This document shows, one piece after another, positions 1-8,467 of a DNA stretch of 64,000 nucleotides. A model generated the notes under the pieces. That model had not been told where the DNA came from and did no database searches. It worked only from the letters and a program-made list of their open reading frames with translations. The stretch is from NCBI GenBank assembly GCA_963720475.1, contig OY970394.1, forward strand, positions 1,984,001 to 2,048,000, read 5' to 3'. Position 1 is the stretch's first letter; each line of letters begins with the position of its first letter. The position numbers were made by a program, and so were the translations under genes. Source of the stretch: G963720475 sp963720475. GTDB lineage: Bacteria > Actinomycetota > Thermoleophilia > Solirubrobacterales > Thermoleophilaceae.

Positions 1-690
1 CCGAGATCGTCGAGCAGGCGGACGGCATCGGGGGCTTTCTCCTCCCCCAGCATGACGAGCAGCGCGTCGCGGATGCGGTCCCCGCTGACCGTGCCGAGCG
101 CGCCCGCGGCGACAGCGGCGCGCGCCTGTTCACCGGTTTCCGGCGCAAGCTCGTACCCGAAGCGGGCCGCATAACGGGCGGCGCGCAGGAGGCGCGTCGG
201 ATCGTCGGTGAAGCTCGCCGGATGGAGCGTGCGAACGACGCCCGCATCGATGTCGGCTCGGCCTGCCGTGGGGATCGATCAACTCCCCTGCCCCGTCGTT
301 GCCGAGGGGCGCGGCCAGTGCGTTGATTGTGAAGTCGCGCCGCGCGAGGTCGTCTTCCAGCGGCGCGGGTTCCACCTCGGGGAGGGCCCCCGGCGCCGGA
401 TAGCGCTCGCGGCGGGTGGCGGCGAGGTCGAGCCTCACTCCCTCGCCCTCGACGGTCGCCGTGCCGAAGCGCCCGTGGACGTCACGCGGCCGTCGCCGAG
501 CTCGTCCGCGAGCGTGAGCGGCGAGCGCAGTCGCATCGCCCTCGACGGCGACGTCGAGGTCGGCGCTGGGTTCGCCACGGATCAGGTCGCGCAGCGCACC
601 GCCGACCAGGTAGGCCGGAACCTGGCCACCGAACGCGGGCCCGACCCGGTCCATGCCGGGGAGAGCGCTGATCGCCTCGCGCAGGGACAT
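1..690 (-). CDS. cca: CCA tRNA nucleotidyltransferase / poly(A) polymerase family, 3' end outside window, frameshifted
   Basis: Class II nucleotidyltransferase that adds or repairs the 3' CCA of tRNA. The N-terminal part shows the GGALRD motif (residues 30-35), the DLD metal-binding acids (44-46) and RRDFTINALA further on. The reading frame breaks: between about 485 and 510 a compensating pair of indels scrambles about 8 residues, and near 265-270 one extra base moves the rest (DPTRLLRAARYAARF..., typical of the family) into another frame that stays open to base 1. I read this as one gene with base-call errors rather than a decayed gene. The start at 690 is preceded by TACGCT six bases upstream with no Shine-Dalgarno, so the mRNA is probably leaderless. 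The C-terminal part lies beyond the window edge. Confidence 0.85.
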
Positions 691-696
691 GCGCGA

Positions 697-702
697 AGCG
701 TA
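697..702 (-). promoter_or_regulatory. Putative -10 box of leaderless cca promoter
   Basis: TACGCT on the minus strand lies exactly 6 bases before the cca ATG. It fits the TANNNT-N6-9-start layout seen in front of many genes in this window. No clear -35 is visible. Confidence 0.45.
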
Positions 703-720
703 GAGAGCGAGGTCGGGCGG

Positions 721-1375
721 CTAGAACGCGTAGACGCGGTCGTAGCGCTCGAAGCCGCGCTGGTGGACGACGACGCCCTTTGCGTCGACGAGGCGCAGCA
801 CGTCGCCCTTGTCGGCCAGGAGCGCGCTCTTGGAACACGCGTAGGCGCGGCCCTCGGGTGTGGTCGCCTGGCTCTTCGGCCTGCAACTGATGTAGACGGT
901 CACGCTCGACTTGCCGGGGATCTTGATTCCCTTGAGCGCGACGCGGCTTCCGCTGCGGTTTCGCAATGTCGGCCTTGCCGAACGAGACCTCCTTCGAAGA
1001 CTTGTTCCGCATCCTCACGCGCTCCGCCTTCGTGCCGCCCCTTGCGACGACGCTCTTCACATTCACCTTGAGCGAGGACTTCTTGCGCTGGCTTTCGGCG
1101 ACCGCGCCCCGGCAGAACTTGGCGCGAAGCCGTGCGATCTCGCCGTCGAGCACGCCGGCGAAGTTGCTGTAGGCCTCGTCCGGATTGCCGGCCACCTGGA
1201 CGCGGGCGCTCTCGAGCTCGCCGAGCGTGAACCGGCACCGCGTGATGCTGCTGTCCAGGCGGTAGTCGGCTCGGATCGATGCGAGATCGCCCACCGCGCC
1301 CGAAGCGGCCGCGGCAGCGACGAGCGAGCAGGCGAGCACGCCTCCTCCCGTGGCCAGAATGCGCTTGCAGCCCAT
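721..1375 (-). CDS. Secreted protein with lamin-tail-like domain (frameshifted)
   Basis: The start at 1375 gives a signal peptide (basic MGCKR, then an Ala/Val-rich hydrophobic stretch to about residue 30). The middle has a helical segment with a few Cys. The C-terminal half reads like an actinobacterial lamin-tail domain: two blocks of the type V.L.N.S...V.L.G, then PGKSSVTVY, then GDVLRLVDAKGVVVHQ. The frame changes near 960, inside the sequence for FGKADIA followed by RNRSGSRVALKG, so a one-base indel must be assumed to join the halves. Lamin-tail domains in bacteria are found in exported proteins; the exact role is unknown. It sits between hisF and cca. TAAATT lies 8 bases before the ATG. 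Confidence 0.6.
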
Positions 1376-1383
1376 CGGCCTTG

Positions 1384-1389
1384 AATTTA
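1384..1389 (-). promoter_or_regulatory. Putative -10 box of leaderless promoter
   Basis: TAAATT on the minus strand lies 8 bases before the ATG at 1375. It is an AT-rich island in very GC-rich sequence. This suggests that the lamin-tail gene has its own promoter and is not only read through from hisF. Confidence 0.4.
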
Positions 1390-1415
1390 GCGCCCGCGCG
1401 TGAGGGATGCGTCGT

Positions 1416-2182
1416 TCAGCCGCGAACCGGGATGCCGGCCAGGCGCATGCGCTCCTTGGCCTCGCCGACGCGATAGGTGCCGTAGTGGAAGATGGATGCG
1501 CACAGGACCGCGTCCGCGCCCGCCCTGCTCGATCGCTTCGACGAGGTGCTCGAGCCTTCCCGCCCCGCCCGAAGCGATCACGGGCACGGCGACGGCGTCC
1601 GCGACCGCGCGCGTGAGCGTCGAGCTCGTATCCGTCCTCGGTGCCGTCGCGGTCCATGCTCGTCAGCAGGATCTCGCCCGCGCCGAGCTCGACCCCGCGC
1701 CGGGCCCACTCGACCGCGTCGAGCCCGGTGGGCTTGCGGCCGCCGCTGACGTAGACCTCGTAGCCATCGCCGTCGTCGCGCCGCCGGGCATCGATCGCGA
1801 GAACGACGCACTGGGCGCCGAAGACCGCGGCGAGCTCCGAGAGCAGCTCGGGGCGGGCGACGGCGGCCGAGTTGACGGACACCTTGTCGGCGCCCGCGCC
1901 GAGCACGGCTTGGGCATCGTCGACGGAGCGGATCCCGCCGCCGATCGTGAACGGGATGAAGAGGTCGTCGGCGGTCCGGCGTGCGAGGTCGACGATCGTG
2001 TCGCGCCCCTCGTGAGACGCCGTGATGTCGAGGAAGACGAGCTCGTCGGCCCCCTCGGCCTCGTAGAAGGTGGCGAGCTCGACCGGATCGCCCGCGTCGC
2101 GGATGTTCACGAACTCGGTCCCCTTGACCACGCGCCCCTTGTCCACGTCGAGGCATGGGATCACCCGCCGCAGCAGCGTCAT
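1416..2182 (-). CDS. hisF: Imidazole glycerol phosphate synthase cyclase subunit HisF (frameshifted)
   Basis: Cyclase subunit of IGP synthase. It condenses PRFAR with ammonia delivered by HisH to give IGP and AICAR. A (beta/alpha)8 barrel with both catalytic aspartates is visible (D12 in VIPCLDVD, D131 in LAIDARR), as are the phosphate-binding GGGIRS and IASGGAG blocks. The frame slips twice: near 1621 (after DGYEL) and near 1525 (after EAIEQGG). Restoring one base at each place recovers TLTRAVADAVAVPVIASGG and ADAVLCASIFHYGTYR, ending at the stop at 1416. The start overlaps the hisA stop by 4 bases (ATGA). It is the last gene of the his operon. Confidence 0.9.
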
Positions 2183-2910
2183 CCGGTCTCCGCGAGCGCT
2201 TCCTGCGCCTCGGCGATCGTGAAGTGCTGCTCGTAGAGCGCCTTGCCCGAGATCACGCCTGAGAGGTTCACGAGCCTGAGGTCACGCAGGGCGCGCAGGT
2301 CGTCGAGCGACCCGATGCCGCCGGAGTAGATGAAGCGCCCGCGAACCGTCTCCGCCACGCGCCTGACCTCGTCGAGGTCCGGGCCGCCGAGCATCCCGTC
2401 GCGGTCGACGCTCGTATAGACGAAGCGGCGCACCCCGCGCCGCTGCATCCGCTCGATCACCTCCGTGGCGGGCATCTGGGTCGCCTTCGTCCACCCCGCG
2501 ACCGAGACGTTGTCCTCGCGGACGTCGATCGCGACGAGCACGCGCGCGTTCCACGCGTCGACTACCGAATCGAGGAACTCGCTGTCGGTGTAGGCGGCCG
2601 TGCCGAGCACGACGCGGTCCGCCCCCGCGGCGAGCGCGTCGCGAACCGCCACCTGCGTACGGAGGCCGCCGCCGTACTGAACGGGCACGTCGAGCTCGGA
2701 TGTGATGCGACGGAGGTGTTCGAGGTTGACGGGCTCGCCTTCGCGCGCGCCGTCGAGGTCGACGACGTGCAGGAAGCGCGCGCCGGCCTCGCGCCACGCG
2801 CGCGCGGCTTCGAGCGGGTCGTCCACGTAGATCTGCTCGCGGTCGAAGCGGCCTTGCTCGAGGCGAACCGCCTTGCCGTCGCGGATGTCGATCGCCGGCA
2901 GGAGGATCAT
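2179..2910 (-). CDS. hisA: ProFAR isomerase HisA
   Basis: 1-(5-phosphoribosyl)-5-[(5-phosphoribosylamino)methylideneamino]imidazole-4-carboxamide isomerase, fourth step of histidine synthesis. It is a 243-residue barrel with catalytic D8 (LLPAIDIRDG), the second Asp in VAIDVRED, GGGLRT and YSGGIGSLDDL. The start ATG at 2910 has GGAGG-type Shine-Dalgarno sequence just upstream and overlaps the restored hisH stop as ATGA; its own stop overlaps hisF by 4 bases. Actinobacteria often use a bifunctional HisA/TrpF (PriA). I cannot tell from motifs alone whether this copy also has TrpF activity. The gene itself is intact between frameshifted neighbours. Confidence 0.93.
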   Translation of the reverse strand: MILLPAIDIRDGKAVRLEQGRFDREQIYVDDPLEAARAWREAGARFLHVVDLDGAREGEPVNLEHLRRITSELDVPVQYGGGLRTQVAVRDALAAGADRVVLGTAAYTDSEFLDSVVDAWNARVLVAIDVREDNVSVAGWTKATQMPATEVIERMQRRGVRRFVYTSVDRDGMLGGPDLDEVRRVAETVRGRFIYSGGIGSLDDLRALRDLRLVNLSGVISGKALYEQHFTIAEAQEALAETG

Positions 2911-3545
2911 GCCGCGCGCGCTGCGCCCGTTCGCGCACGCGGCGACGAAGCTGGACAGCAGGCGCGAGCCCCTCGGGCCCGGACTTCTCGGGGTGGAACT
3001 GCACGCCCCAGAGCGCATCGCGCTCGACGGCGGTTGTGAAGGCCGTGCCGTAGGTCGCCTCCCCGCGATGACGTCGGCTCGCTCGGGACCGCCGCGAACG
3101 AGTGCACGTGGTAGAGGGCGCAGGGGTCGGGAAGCCCGGTCGTTGAGCGCCGCGGGCCGCGACCAGCGGACCTCGTTCCAGCCGATCTGCGGCAGCTTCA
3201 GGCCGTCCGGCCTCGAGCGGCTCGACCGCGCCGGGAGCAGGCCGAGGCCCTCGGCGCCGCCGAGCTCCGACGAGCCCTCGAACAGCAGCTGCATCCCGAG
3301 GCAGATGCCGAGCAGGGGCCGGTCCGCGGCGACGCGCTGCTCGAGCGCGTCGTCCATGCCGAGGCGGCGGATCTCCTCCATCGCCCTGCGGGAACGCGCC
3401 GACTCCGGGCAGGACGGCGCCGTCCGGCGCCCAGGAGCGCCGCCGGGTCGCGCGTGATCGTCGCTCGGGCGCCGACGTGCTCGAACGCCTTCTCGACGGA
3501 GCGCAGGTTTCCCATGCCGTAGTCGGCGATCGCGATCGACGACAC
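2907..3545 (-). CDS. hisH: IGP synthase glutaminase subunit HisH (multiple frameshifts)
   Basis: Class I glutamine amidotransferase subunit that feeds ammonia to HisF. The N-terminus (IAIADYGMGNLRSVEKAFEH) is normal and the nucleophile elbow GICLGMQLLFEG is present. The C-terminal catalytic histidine block FHPEKSGPEG is recognisable. However, the protein is spread over all three frames, with changes near 3430, 3395, 3230, 3210, 3140, 3065 and 2960. The final TGA at 2907 overlaps the hisA ATG. So many indels in 640 bases of a gene whose operon is otherwise complete point to sequencing or assembly error. The GTG start at 3545 directly abuts the hisB stop. Confidence 0.85.
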
Positions 3546-4140
3546 TCACAGCAGCCCCTTGGTCGAGGGCACGCCGGTCTCGCCGGGGTCGATCTCGGCG
3601 GCCGCACGCAGAGCGCGCGCGAACGCCTTGAACGCCGCCTCGACCATGTGGTGGGCGTTCTCGCCCGCCTCGATCTCGAGGTGGAGCGTCACCTTGGCGC
3701 TGCTCGCGAGCGCCTGGAAGAACTCGGGCACCGCCTCGGTCTCCATCCCGCCGATCTCCCCCGCCGGCAGGTCGCCCTCGAACGAGCAGTACGGACGGCC
3801 CGAGATGTCGAGCGCGCAGCGCGCGCGCGCCTCGTCCATCGGGACCGTGGCCGCGCCGAAGCGGACGATGCCCGCACGGTCGCCGAGCGCCTCGTCGAGC
3901 GCCTCGCCGATCACGATTCCGGTGTCCTCGACCGTGTGGTGGGCGCCCGTCTCGAGGTCGCCGCTGACGCGAGACGTCGAGGTCGAGCGCGCCGTGGCGC
4001 GCGAGCGCCGTGAGCATGTGGTCGAACAGGCCGACGCCGGTCGCGCGCTCGCCGGCGCCGCTGCCGTCGAGCGTCAGCGCGACACGGATGTCGGTCTCGC
4101 CCGTCTTGCGGGAGATATCGGCGCTGCGGGGATCGGTCAT
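3546..4140 (-). CDS. hisB: Imidazoleglycerol-phosphate dehydratase HisB (frameshifted)
   Basis: Mn-dependent IGP dehydratase, monofunctional type. The N-terminal part has the family blocks ISRKTGETDI and GLFDHMLTALARHG. The C-terminal part has DISGRPY, EFFQALA and GENAHHMVEAAFKAFARALR. One extra T near 3974 separates them; removing it restores RVSGDLETGAHHTVED, including the metal-binding AHHTVED. The ATG at 4140 lies just after the restored hisD stop. In many actinobacteria hisC sits between hisD and hisB; here it is absent from that position. Confidence 0.9.
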
Positions 4141-4142
4141 CG

Positions 4143-5416
4143 TCAAGCCTCCATTCTCGCTCGCGCGCTCCATCGACTCTGCGTGCACGGGGAACCCCTC
4201 GGCCCGCGCGAGCGCGGCGCCGGGAGGCGCAAGGCGCGACGCGGCGACCTCGTCGATCCGCACGCGGCTCATCCGGCGGCGGAACGTGGCGGGCGAGAGT
4301 GCGCCGGCGAAGCGCGCTGCCCCGTCGGTCGGAAGGACGTGGTTCGAGCCGGCGACGTAGTCGCCGAACGCAGTGGCGGCCGCGGGCCCGATGAAGACGC
4401 AGCCCGCGCAGCGCACGTGTGCGGCGAGCGCATCGGCCCCGGCGACGATCAGCTCGAGGTGCTCGGGCGCAAGCTCCTCCGCCAGCGCCAGCGCTGCGTC
4501 GGGGTCGGCCGCCTCGACGAGCGCGACGGTGGCGTCGGTCACGCTCGGGCGCTCGCCCGCGAGCTCCGAAAGCGCGGTCTCCACTGCGTCGAGCAGCGGC
4601 GCGTCCGGGGAGATCAGCGCGAGCAGCCCGTCCGGGCCGTGCTCGGCCTGGGCCGCGAGGTCGAGCGCGACGAGCTCGGGATCGGCGCTCGCGTCGGCCA
4701 CGACGACGAGCTCGCTCGGCCCCGCGATGCCGTCGATGCCGACGCGGCCGTAGACCTGCCGCTTCGCCTCCTGGACGTAGCGGTTGCCGGGGCCGACGAT
4801 CACGTCCACCGGCGGGACCGTCTCGGTGCCGAAGGCGAGCGCCGCGATCGCCTGGGCGCCGCCGACGCGGTAGACCTCGTCGACGCCGCAGAGGACGCAG
4901 GCGGCGAGGATCGTCGGGTGCGCGCGGCCCTCGGGGCCGGGTGGCGCGCAGACCGCGAGCTCCTCTACTCCGGCCGCCTTCGCGGTCACCGCGCACATCA
5001 CGAGAGTCGAGGGGTACGCGGCGCGGCCGCCGGGCACGTACGCCGCGGCACGGCGGACGGGCACCTCCGCCAGCTCGACCGTCTGGCCGTCGTCGAGCGC
5101 GACCTCCTGTGGCTCGCGTAGTGACGCCTCGGCCACGGTGCGCACGTTCGTGATCGTCTTGCGGAGCGCGTCGAGCACCGCCGGTTCGAGGGTCGCGACC
5201 GCCGCGTCGAGCTCCACCGGATCCACGCGCAGCTCGGCCGGCGCCACCCCTGCGCGGTCGAAGCGCTCGCTCAGCCGGCGCACGGCGGCGTCGCCGCCCT
5301 CGGCGACCTCGGCGAGGATCGCGCGCACGTCGGCGGCCACGTCGGCCGGGGGTGGCGCGAGGCGCGCGGATGTCGTCCGCGGACGCCGAACCGCCCGTGA
5401 AGCGTTCGGTTCTCAC
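4143..5416 (-). CDS. hisD: Histidinol dehydrogenase HisD (frameshifted at both ends)
   Basis: Zn- and NAD-dependent enzyme oxidising L-histidinol to L-histidine in two steps. The long central part is intact: VYRVGGAQAIAALAFGTE, VGPGNRYVQEAKRQVYG, GPSELVVVAD, AEHGPDG, and GSNHVLPTDGAARF with catalytic residues. Near 5350 the first about 20 residues (MRTERFTGGSASADDIRA) are in another frame. Near 4170 a slip is needed to reach the TGA at 4143; without it the frame would run directly into hisB. The GTG start at 5416 overlaps the hisG stop as GTGA. Confidence 0.9.
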
Positions 5417-6069
5417 GGCAGCGCCTTTCGCATCCGCTCGAGCAACTCGTCGATCGCCTTCGCCTTCAGCCTGTGCGAGGCGGGGTTCGCGATCAGCCGC
5501 GCGCTCGACTCGAACAGCTCCTCGTCGACCTCGAGGCCGTTCTCCTCGAGCGTCTTGCCGGTCGCCGTGAGGTCCACGATCGCGTCCACGAGCCCGGTCA
5601 GCGGCGCGAGCTCGACCGACCCCTTGACCTCGACGATCTCGGCCTGCCGGCCCGTGCCGGCGAACCAGTCGGAGGCCACGCGCGGGTACTTGGTCGCGAC
5701 GCGCACGGTGCCGAGGCGCCGGAGCGACTCCGCCATCGCGTCGCTGCCCGCGGGCGCGGCGACGACCATGCGGCAGCCGCCGTAGCCGAGGTCGAGCAGC
5801 TCGTACAGCGCTCGCCCCTCCTGCTCGGCGAGGACGTCCTTGCCGGTGATGCCGAGGTCGGCTGCGCCGTGCTCGACGTAGGTGGGCACGTCGCTCGGGC
5901 GCATCGTGACGATGCCCGCGTCCTCGAACAGCAGCTTGCGGTCGTTCGAGCGCAGCTCGGCAGTGTCGATCTCGAGTGCGTCGAGCAGGTCGAGCGTCGG
6001 CCCGAACAGCGCCCCGCGCGGCACGGCGATCGTCAGCTTTCCAGTGTTGGCCAGCGCCGTCGTGATCAC
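5413..6069 (-). CDS. hisG: ATP phosphoribosyltransferase, short form HisG
   Basis: First committed enzyme of histidine biosynthesis (ATP + PRPP to phosphoribosyl-ATP). At 218 residues it is the short form without the C-terminal regulatory domain, which needs HisZ for activity and feedback control; hisZ lies directly upstream with a 4-base overlap. Visible family features are the N-terminal IAVPRGALFGPT, DLGITGKDVL and the phosphate loop DLTATGKTLEENGL. This is the first his gene going downstream from hisZ, and the coding frame is clean from here to the end of the window. Confidence 0.95.
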   Translation of the reverse strand: MITTALANTGKLTIAVPRGALFGPTLDLLDALEIDTAELRSNDRKLLFEDAGIVTMRPSDVPTYVEHGAADLGITGKDVLAEQEGRALYELLDLGYGGCRMVVAAPAGSDAMAESLRRLGTVRVATKYPRVASDWFAGTGRQAEIVEVKGSVELAPLTGLVDAIVDLTATGKTLEENGLEVDEELFESSARLIANPASHRLKAKAIDELLERMRKALP

Positions 6070-7034
6070 GACACTTCCTCCTCAGCCGTCTGGGCGATGT
6101 GGACGCGCTGGACGTCGAGCGCGACGCCGCAGGCCGGAAGATCGCGCCCGAAGCGCCCGACCAGCTCGTCGTAGCGCCCGCCTCCGCCGAGGGCCCGCCC
6201 GACGGCCGGGTCGTAGACCTCGAAGACAGCGCCCGTGTAATAGCCGAGCTCCCGCACGAGGCCGAGGTCGAGGATCACGCGATCTGAAACACCGCGCTCC
6301 TCGAGCAGCTCGTACGTGGCACGCAGGCCACTGAGCGCCGCGGCCACGAGCGGGCCGTGACCGTCGAGGACCTCGCCGGCGCCGCGCAGCGTGCAGAGCG
6401 TCTCGAGCACCTTCTCGGCGTCCGCCGGGAGACCGAGCCGCGAGAGCCGTGCGCCGAGGCCGACGAGATCGCGGCGCGCGAGCGCTTCGAGCAGCGGCAG
6501 CCGCTCCTCCTCCGGGACTTCATAGCTTGCGAGCAGCGTGCGGTAGAGCGCCCCGTCGCCGATCGTGATGCGACAGCGGCGCAGGCCGACGTGCTCGAGC
6601 GCCTCGAGCACGATCGCGACGACCTCTGCGTCGCCGTCGGGCGCTGACGCGCCGACGAGCTCGATCCCCGCCTGGAGGAACTCGCGCGTGTTCGCCTCGC
6701 CGCGCTCGACAGGGCGATAGGCGTGCGCGAAGTAGCTCAGGCGGATCGGCAGCTCGGCGTCCTGGAAGCGCGTCGCGACGACGCGCGCGATCGGGATCGT
6801 CATGTCGCTGCGCAGCGCGAGCAGCTCGCCGTGGTCGTCGAACAGCCGATAGCCGATGCCGGCCGCGCCGTCGTCGCCGCGGCGCAGGACCTCCTCGTAC
6901 TCCATCGTCGGCGTCCAGACCTCGCCGTAACCGCGCTGCTCGAAGGTCGCGCGCAGGCCGTCGGAGATCGCGCGCAGCTCGCGCATCTCGTCGGGCAGCA
7001 CGTCGCGCGTGCCTGGTGGGGTCGGGTGGATCAC
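6066..7034 (-). CDS. hisZ: ATP phosphoribosyltransferase regulatory subunit HisZ
   Basis: HisRS-like paralogue (322 residues) that forms a hetero-octamer with short HisG and carries histidine feedback regulation. It has class II synthetase motifs: PPGTRDVLPDEM near the start, motif 2 region (LRSDMTIPIARVVATR) and YYTGAVFEVY. It lacks the C-terminal anticodon-binding domain expected for a true HisRS, and its length and position next to short hisG support HisZ. The start ATG at 7034 has GGAGGC upstream (ctgtagacaggaggctccg). It lies 30 bases downstream of murA and may share its transcript. Confidence 0.9.
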   Translation of the reverse strand: MIHPTPPGTRDVLPDEMRELRAISDGLRATFEQRGYGEVWTPTMEYEEVLRRGDDGAAGIGYRLFDDHGELLALRSDMTIPIARVVATRFQDAELPIRLSYFAHAYRPVERGEANTREFLQAGIELVGASAPDGDAEVVAIVLEALEHVGLRRCRITIGDGALYRTLLASYEVPEEERLPLLEALARRDLVGLGARLSRLGLPADAEKVLETLCTLRGAGEVLDGHGPLVAAALSGLRATYELLEERGVSDRVILDLGLVRELGYYTGAVFEVYDPAVGRALGGGGRYDELVGRFGRDLPACGVALDVQRVHIAQTAEEEVS

Positions 7035-7064
7035 GGAGCCTCCTGTCTACAGACGGCGCGCGCG

Positions 7065-8426
7065 TCAGGCGTGCACGCGCTCTGAGGCGACCCGCTCGAT
7101 GTGGGCGCCCAGCGACCGGAGCCGCTCGTCGATGCGCTCGTAGCCGCGGTCGATCTGGCGGATGTTGCCGATCTCCGAGGTCCCCTCCGCGCACAGGGCA
7201 GCGATGAGCATCGCCATGCCTGCCCGGATGTCCGGGCTCTCCATGCGCTCGCCGTGAAGCCGGCTCGGACCTGAGACGACCGCACGGTGCGGATCGCACA
7301 GCAGGACCCGAGCGCCCATGGAAACGAGCTTGTCGACGAAGAACAGGCGGTTCTCGAACATCTTCTCGAAGATCAGCACCATGCCGTCAGCCTGCGTGGC
7401 GAGCGCGAGCGCGATGCTCGTCAGGTCGGCCGGGAACGCGGGCCACGGTCCGTCCTCGATCTTGGACACGGCGTCGCCGTGGTCGTCCTGGATCTGGAGA
7501 CGCTGGTCGGCCGGGACGACCAGGTCCTCGCCGTCGAACTCGAGCTGGCAGCCGAGACGGGCGAAGACGAGTTTCGTCATGCGCAGGTCGTCCTTGCCCG
7601 CGTCCTTCACGCGCAGCTCGCCGCCGGTCACCGCAGCGAGTGCGGCGAACGAGGCGACCTCGATGTAGTCCGGGCCGATCGTGTAATCGGCACCGCCGAG
7701 CTCCTCGCTGCCGTGGACGACCATCACGTTCGAGCCGATCCCCTCGATCCGGGCGCCCATCTGCAGCAAGAGGCGGGCGAGGTCCTGGACGTGGGGCTCG
7801 GAGGCGGCGTTGTGGATCACCGTCGAGCCTGGGGTCAGCGCAGCCGCCATCAGCGCGTTCTCGGTCGCCATCACCGACGGCTCGTCCATGAAGAAGTCGC
7901 ACGCGCGCAGGCCGGCGGGCGCCGTGAGGCGATAGAAGCGGTCGGCCTCGATCGTCGCGCCGAGCGCGCGGAAGGCGTCGAGGTGGGGATCGAGGCGGCG
8001 GCGGCCGATGACGTCGCCGCCCGGCGGAGGCATGTCGGCCCGCCGGAAGCGGGCCAAGAGCGGTCCGGCGAGCAGGAACGACGCGCGAATGCGGTCGGCG
8101 ATCCCCTCGTCCACCTCGCCGCCGGCCACGTCCGCGGCGCAGACGAGCACGGCGTTTTCCTCGAGCCACTCGACGCGCGCCCCGAGGGCGCTCAGCAGCT
8201 CGACCATCGCGTCCACGTCGCGGATGCGCGGGATGTTGCGCAGCACCACCTCGTCGGAAGTGAGCAGGCAGGCGGCGAGCGCGGGCAGGGCCGCGTTCTT
8301 GTTGCCGGCCGGAACGATCGTCCCGGACAGCGGGTATCCGCCTTCGATTACGAACTTCTCCATGACGTTCTGCTCCCGCGCTTCGTCCGGGCTGTTCACC
8401 CGCTCGGCAAGGGTACCGGAGGGCAT
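7065..8426 (-). CDS. murA: UDP-N-acetylglucosamine 1-carboxyvinyltransferase MurA with Asp at the active-site Cys position
   Basis: Transfers enolpyruvate from PEP to UDP-GlcNAc, the first committed step of peptidoglycan synthesis. The family pattern is clear: GGYPLSGTIVPAGNKNAALPALAA, RASFLLAGPLLARF, GVVIxN-like and the final ERIDERLRSLGA. The flexible loop that carries the fosfomycin-reactive cysteine (PGGCTIG in E. coli) reads PPGGDVIG here (codon GAC at 8013-8015), so Cys is replaced by Asp. The start at 8426 follows AAAGGGG at ideal spacing; a second ATG at 8363 (MEKFVIEGG) matches the usual family start, so 21 residues are uncertain. It heads the run into hisZ. Confidence 0.93.
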   Translation of the reverse strand: MPSGTLAERVNSPDEAREQNVMEKFVIEGGYPLSGTIVPAGNKNAALPALAACLLTSDEVVLRNIPRIRDVDAMVELLSALGARVEWLEENAVLVCAADVAGGEVDEGIADRIRASFLLAGPLLARFRRADMPPPGGDVIGRRRLDPHLDAFRALGATIEADRFYRLTAPAGLRACDFFMDEPSVMATENALMAAALTPGSTVIHNAASEPHVQDLARLLLQMGARIEGIGSNVMVVHGSEELGGADYTIGPDYIEVASFAALAAVTGGELRVKDAGKDDLRMTKLVFARLGCQLEFDGEDLVVPADQRLQIQDDHGDAVSKIEDGPWPAFPADLTSIALALATQADGMVLIFEKMFENRLFFVDKLVSMGARVLLCDPHRAVVSGPSRLHGERMESPDIRAGMAMLIAALCAEGTSEIGNIRQIDRGYERIDERLRSLGAHIERVASERVHA

Positions 8427-8467
8427 GGAATCCCCTTTCGGTGCGCTGTTGGGGATACCTGCGGGCG

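Noticed and set aside
482..2182. A single long protein joining HisF, a secreted protein and part of Cca
   Set aside because: The frame runs through three unrelated genes only because of indels; each gene has its own start and stop when frames are repaired.
3960..5340. A HisD-HisB fusion protein
   Set aside because: The open frame between them disappears if the slip near 4170 is corrected, which restores a normal HisD end at 4143 and separate HisB start at 4140.
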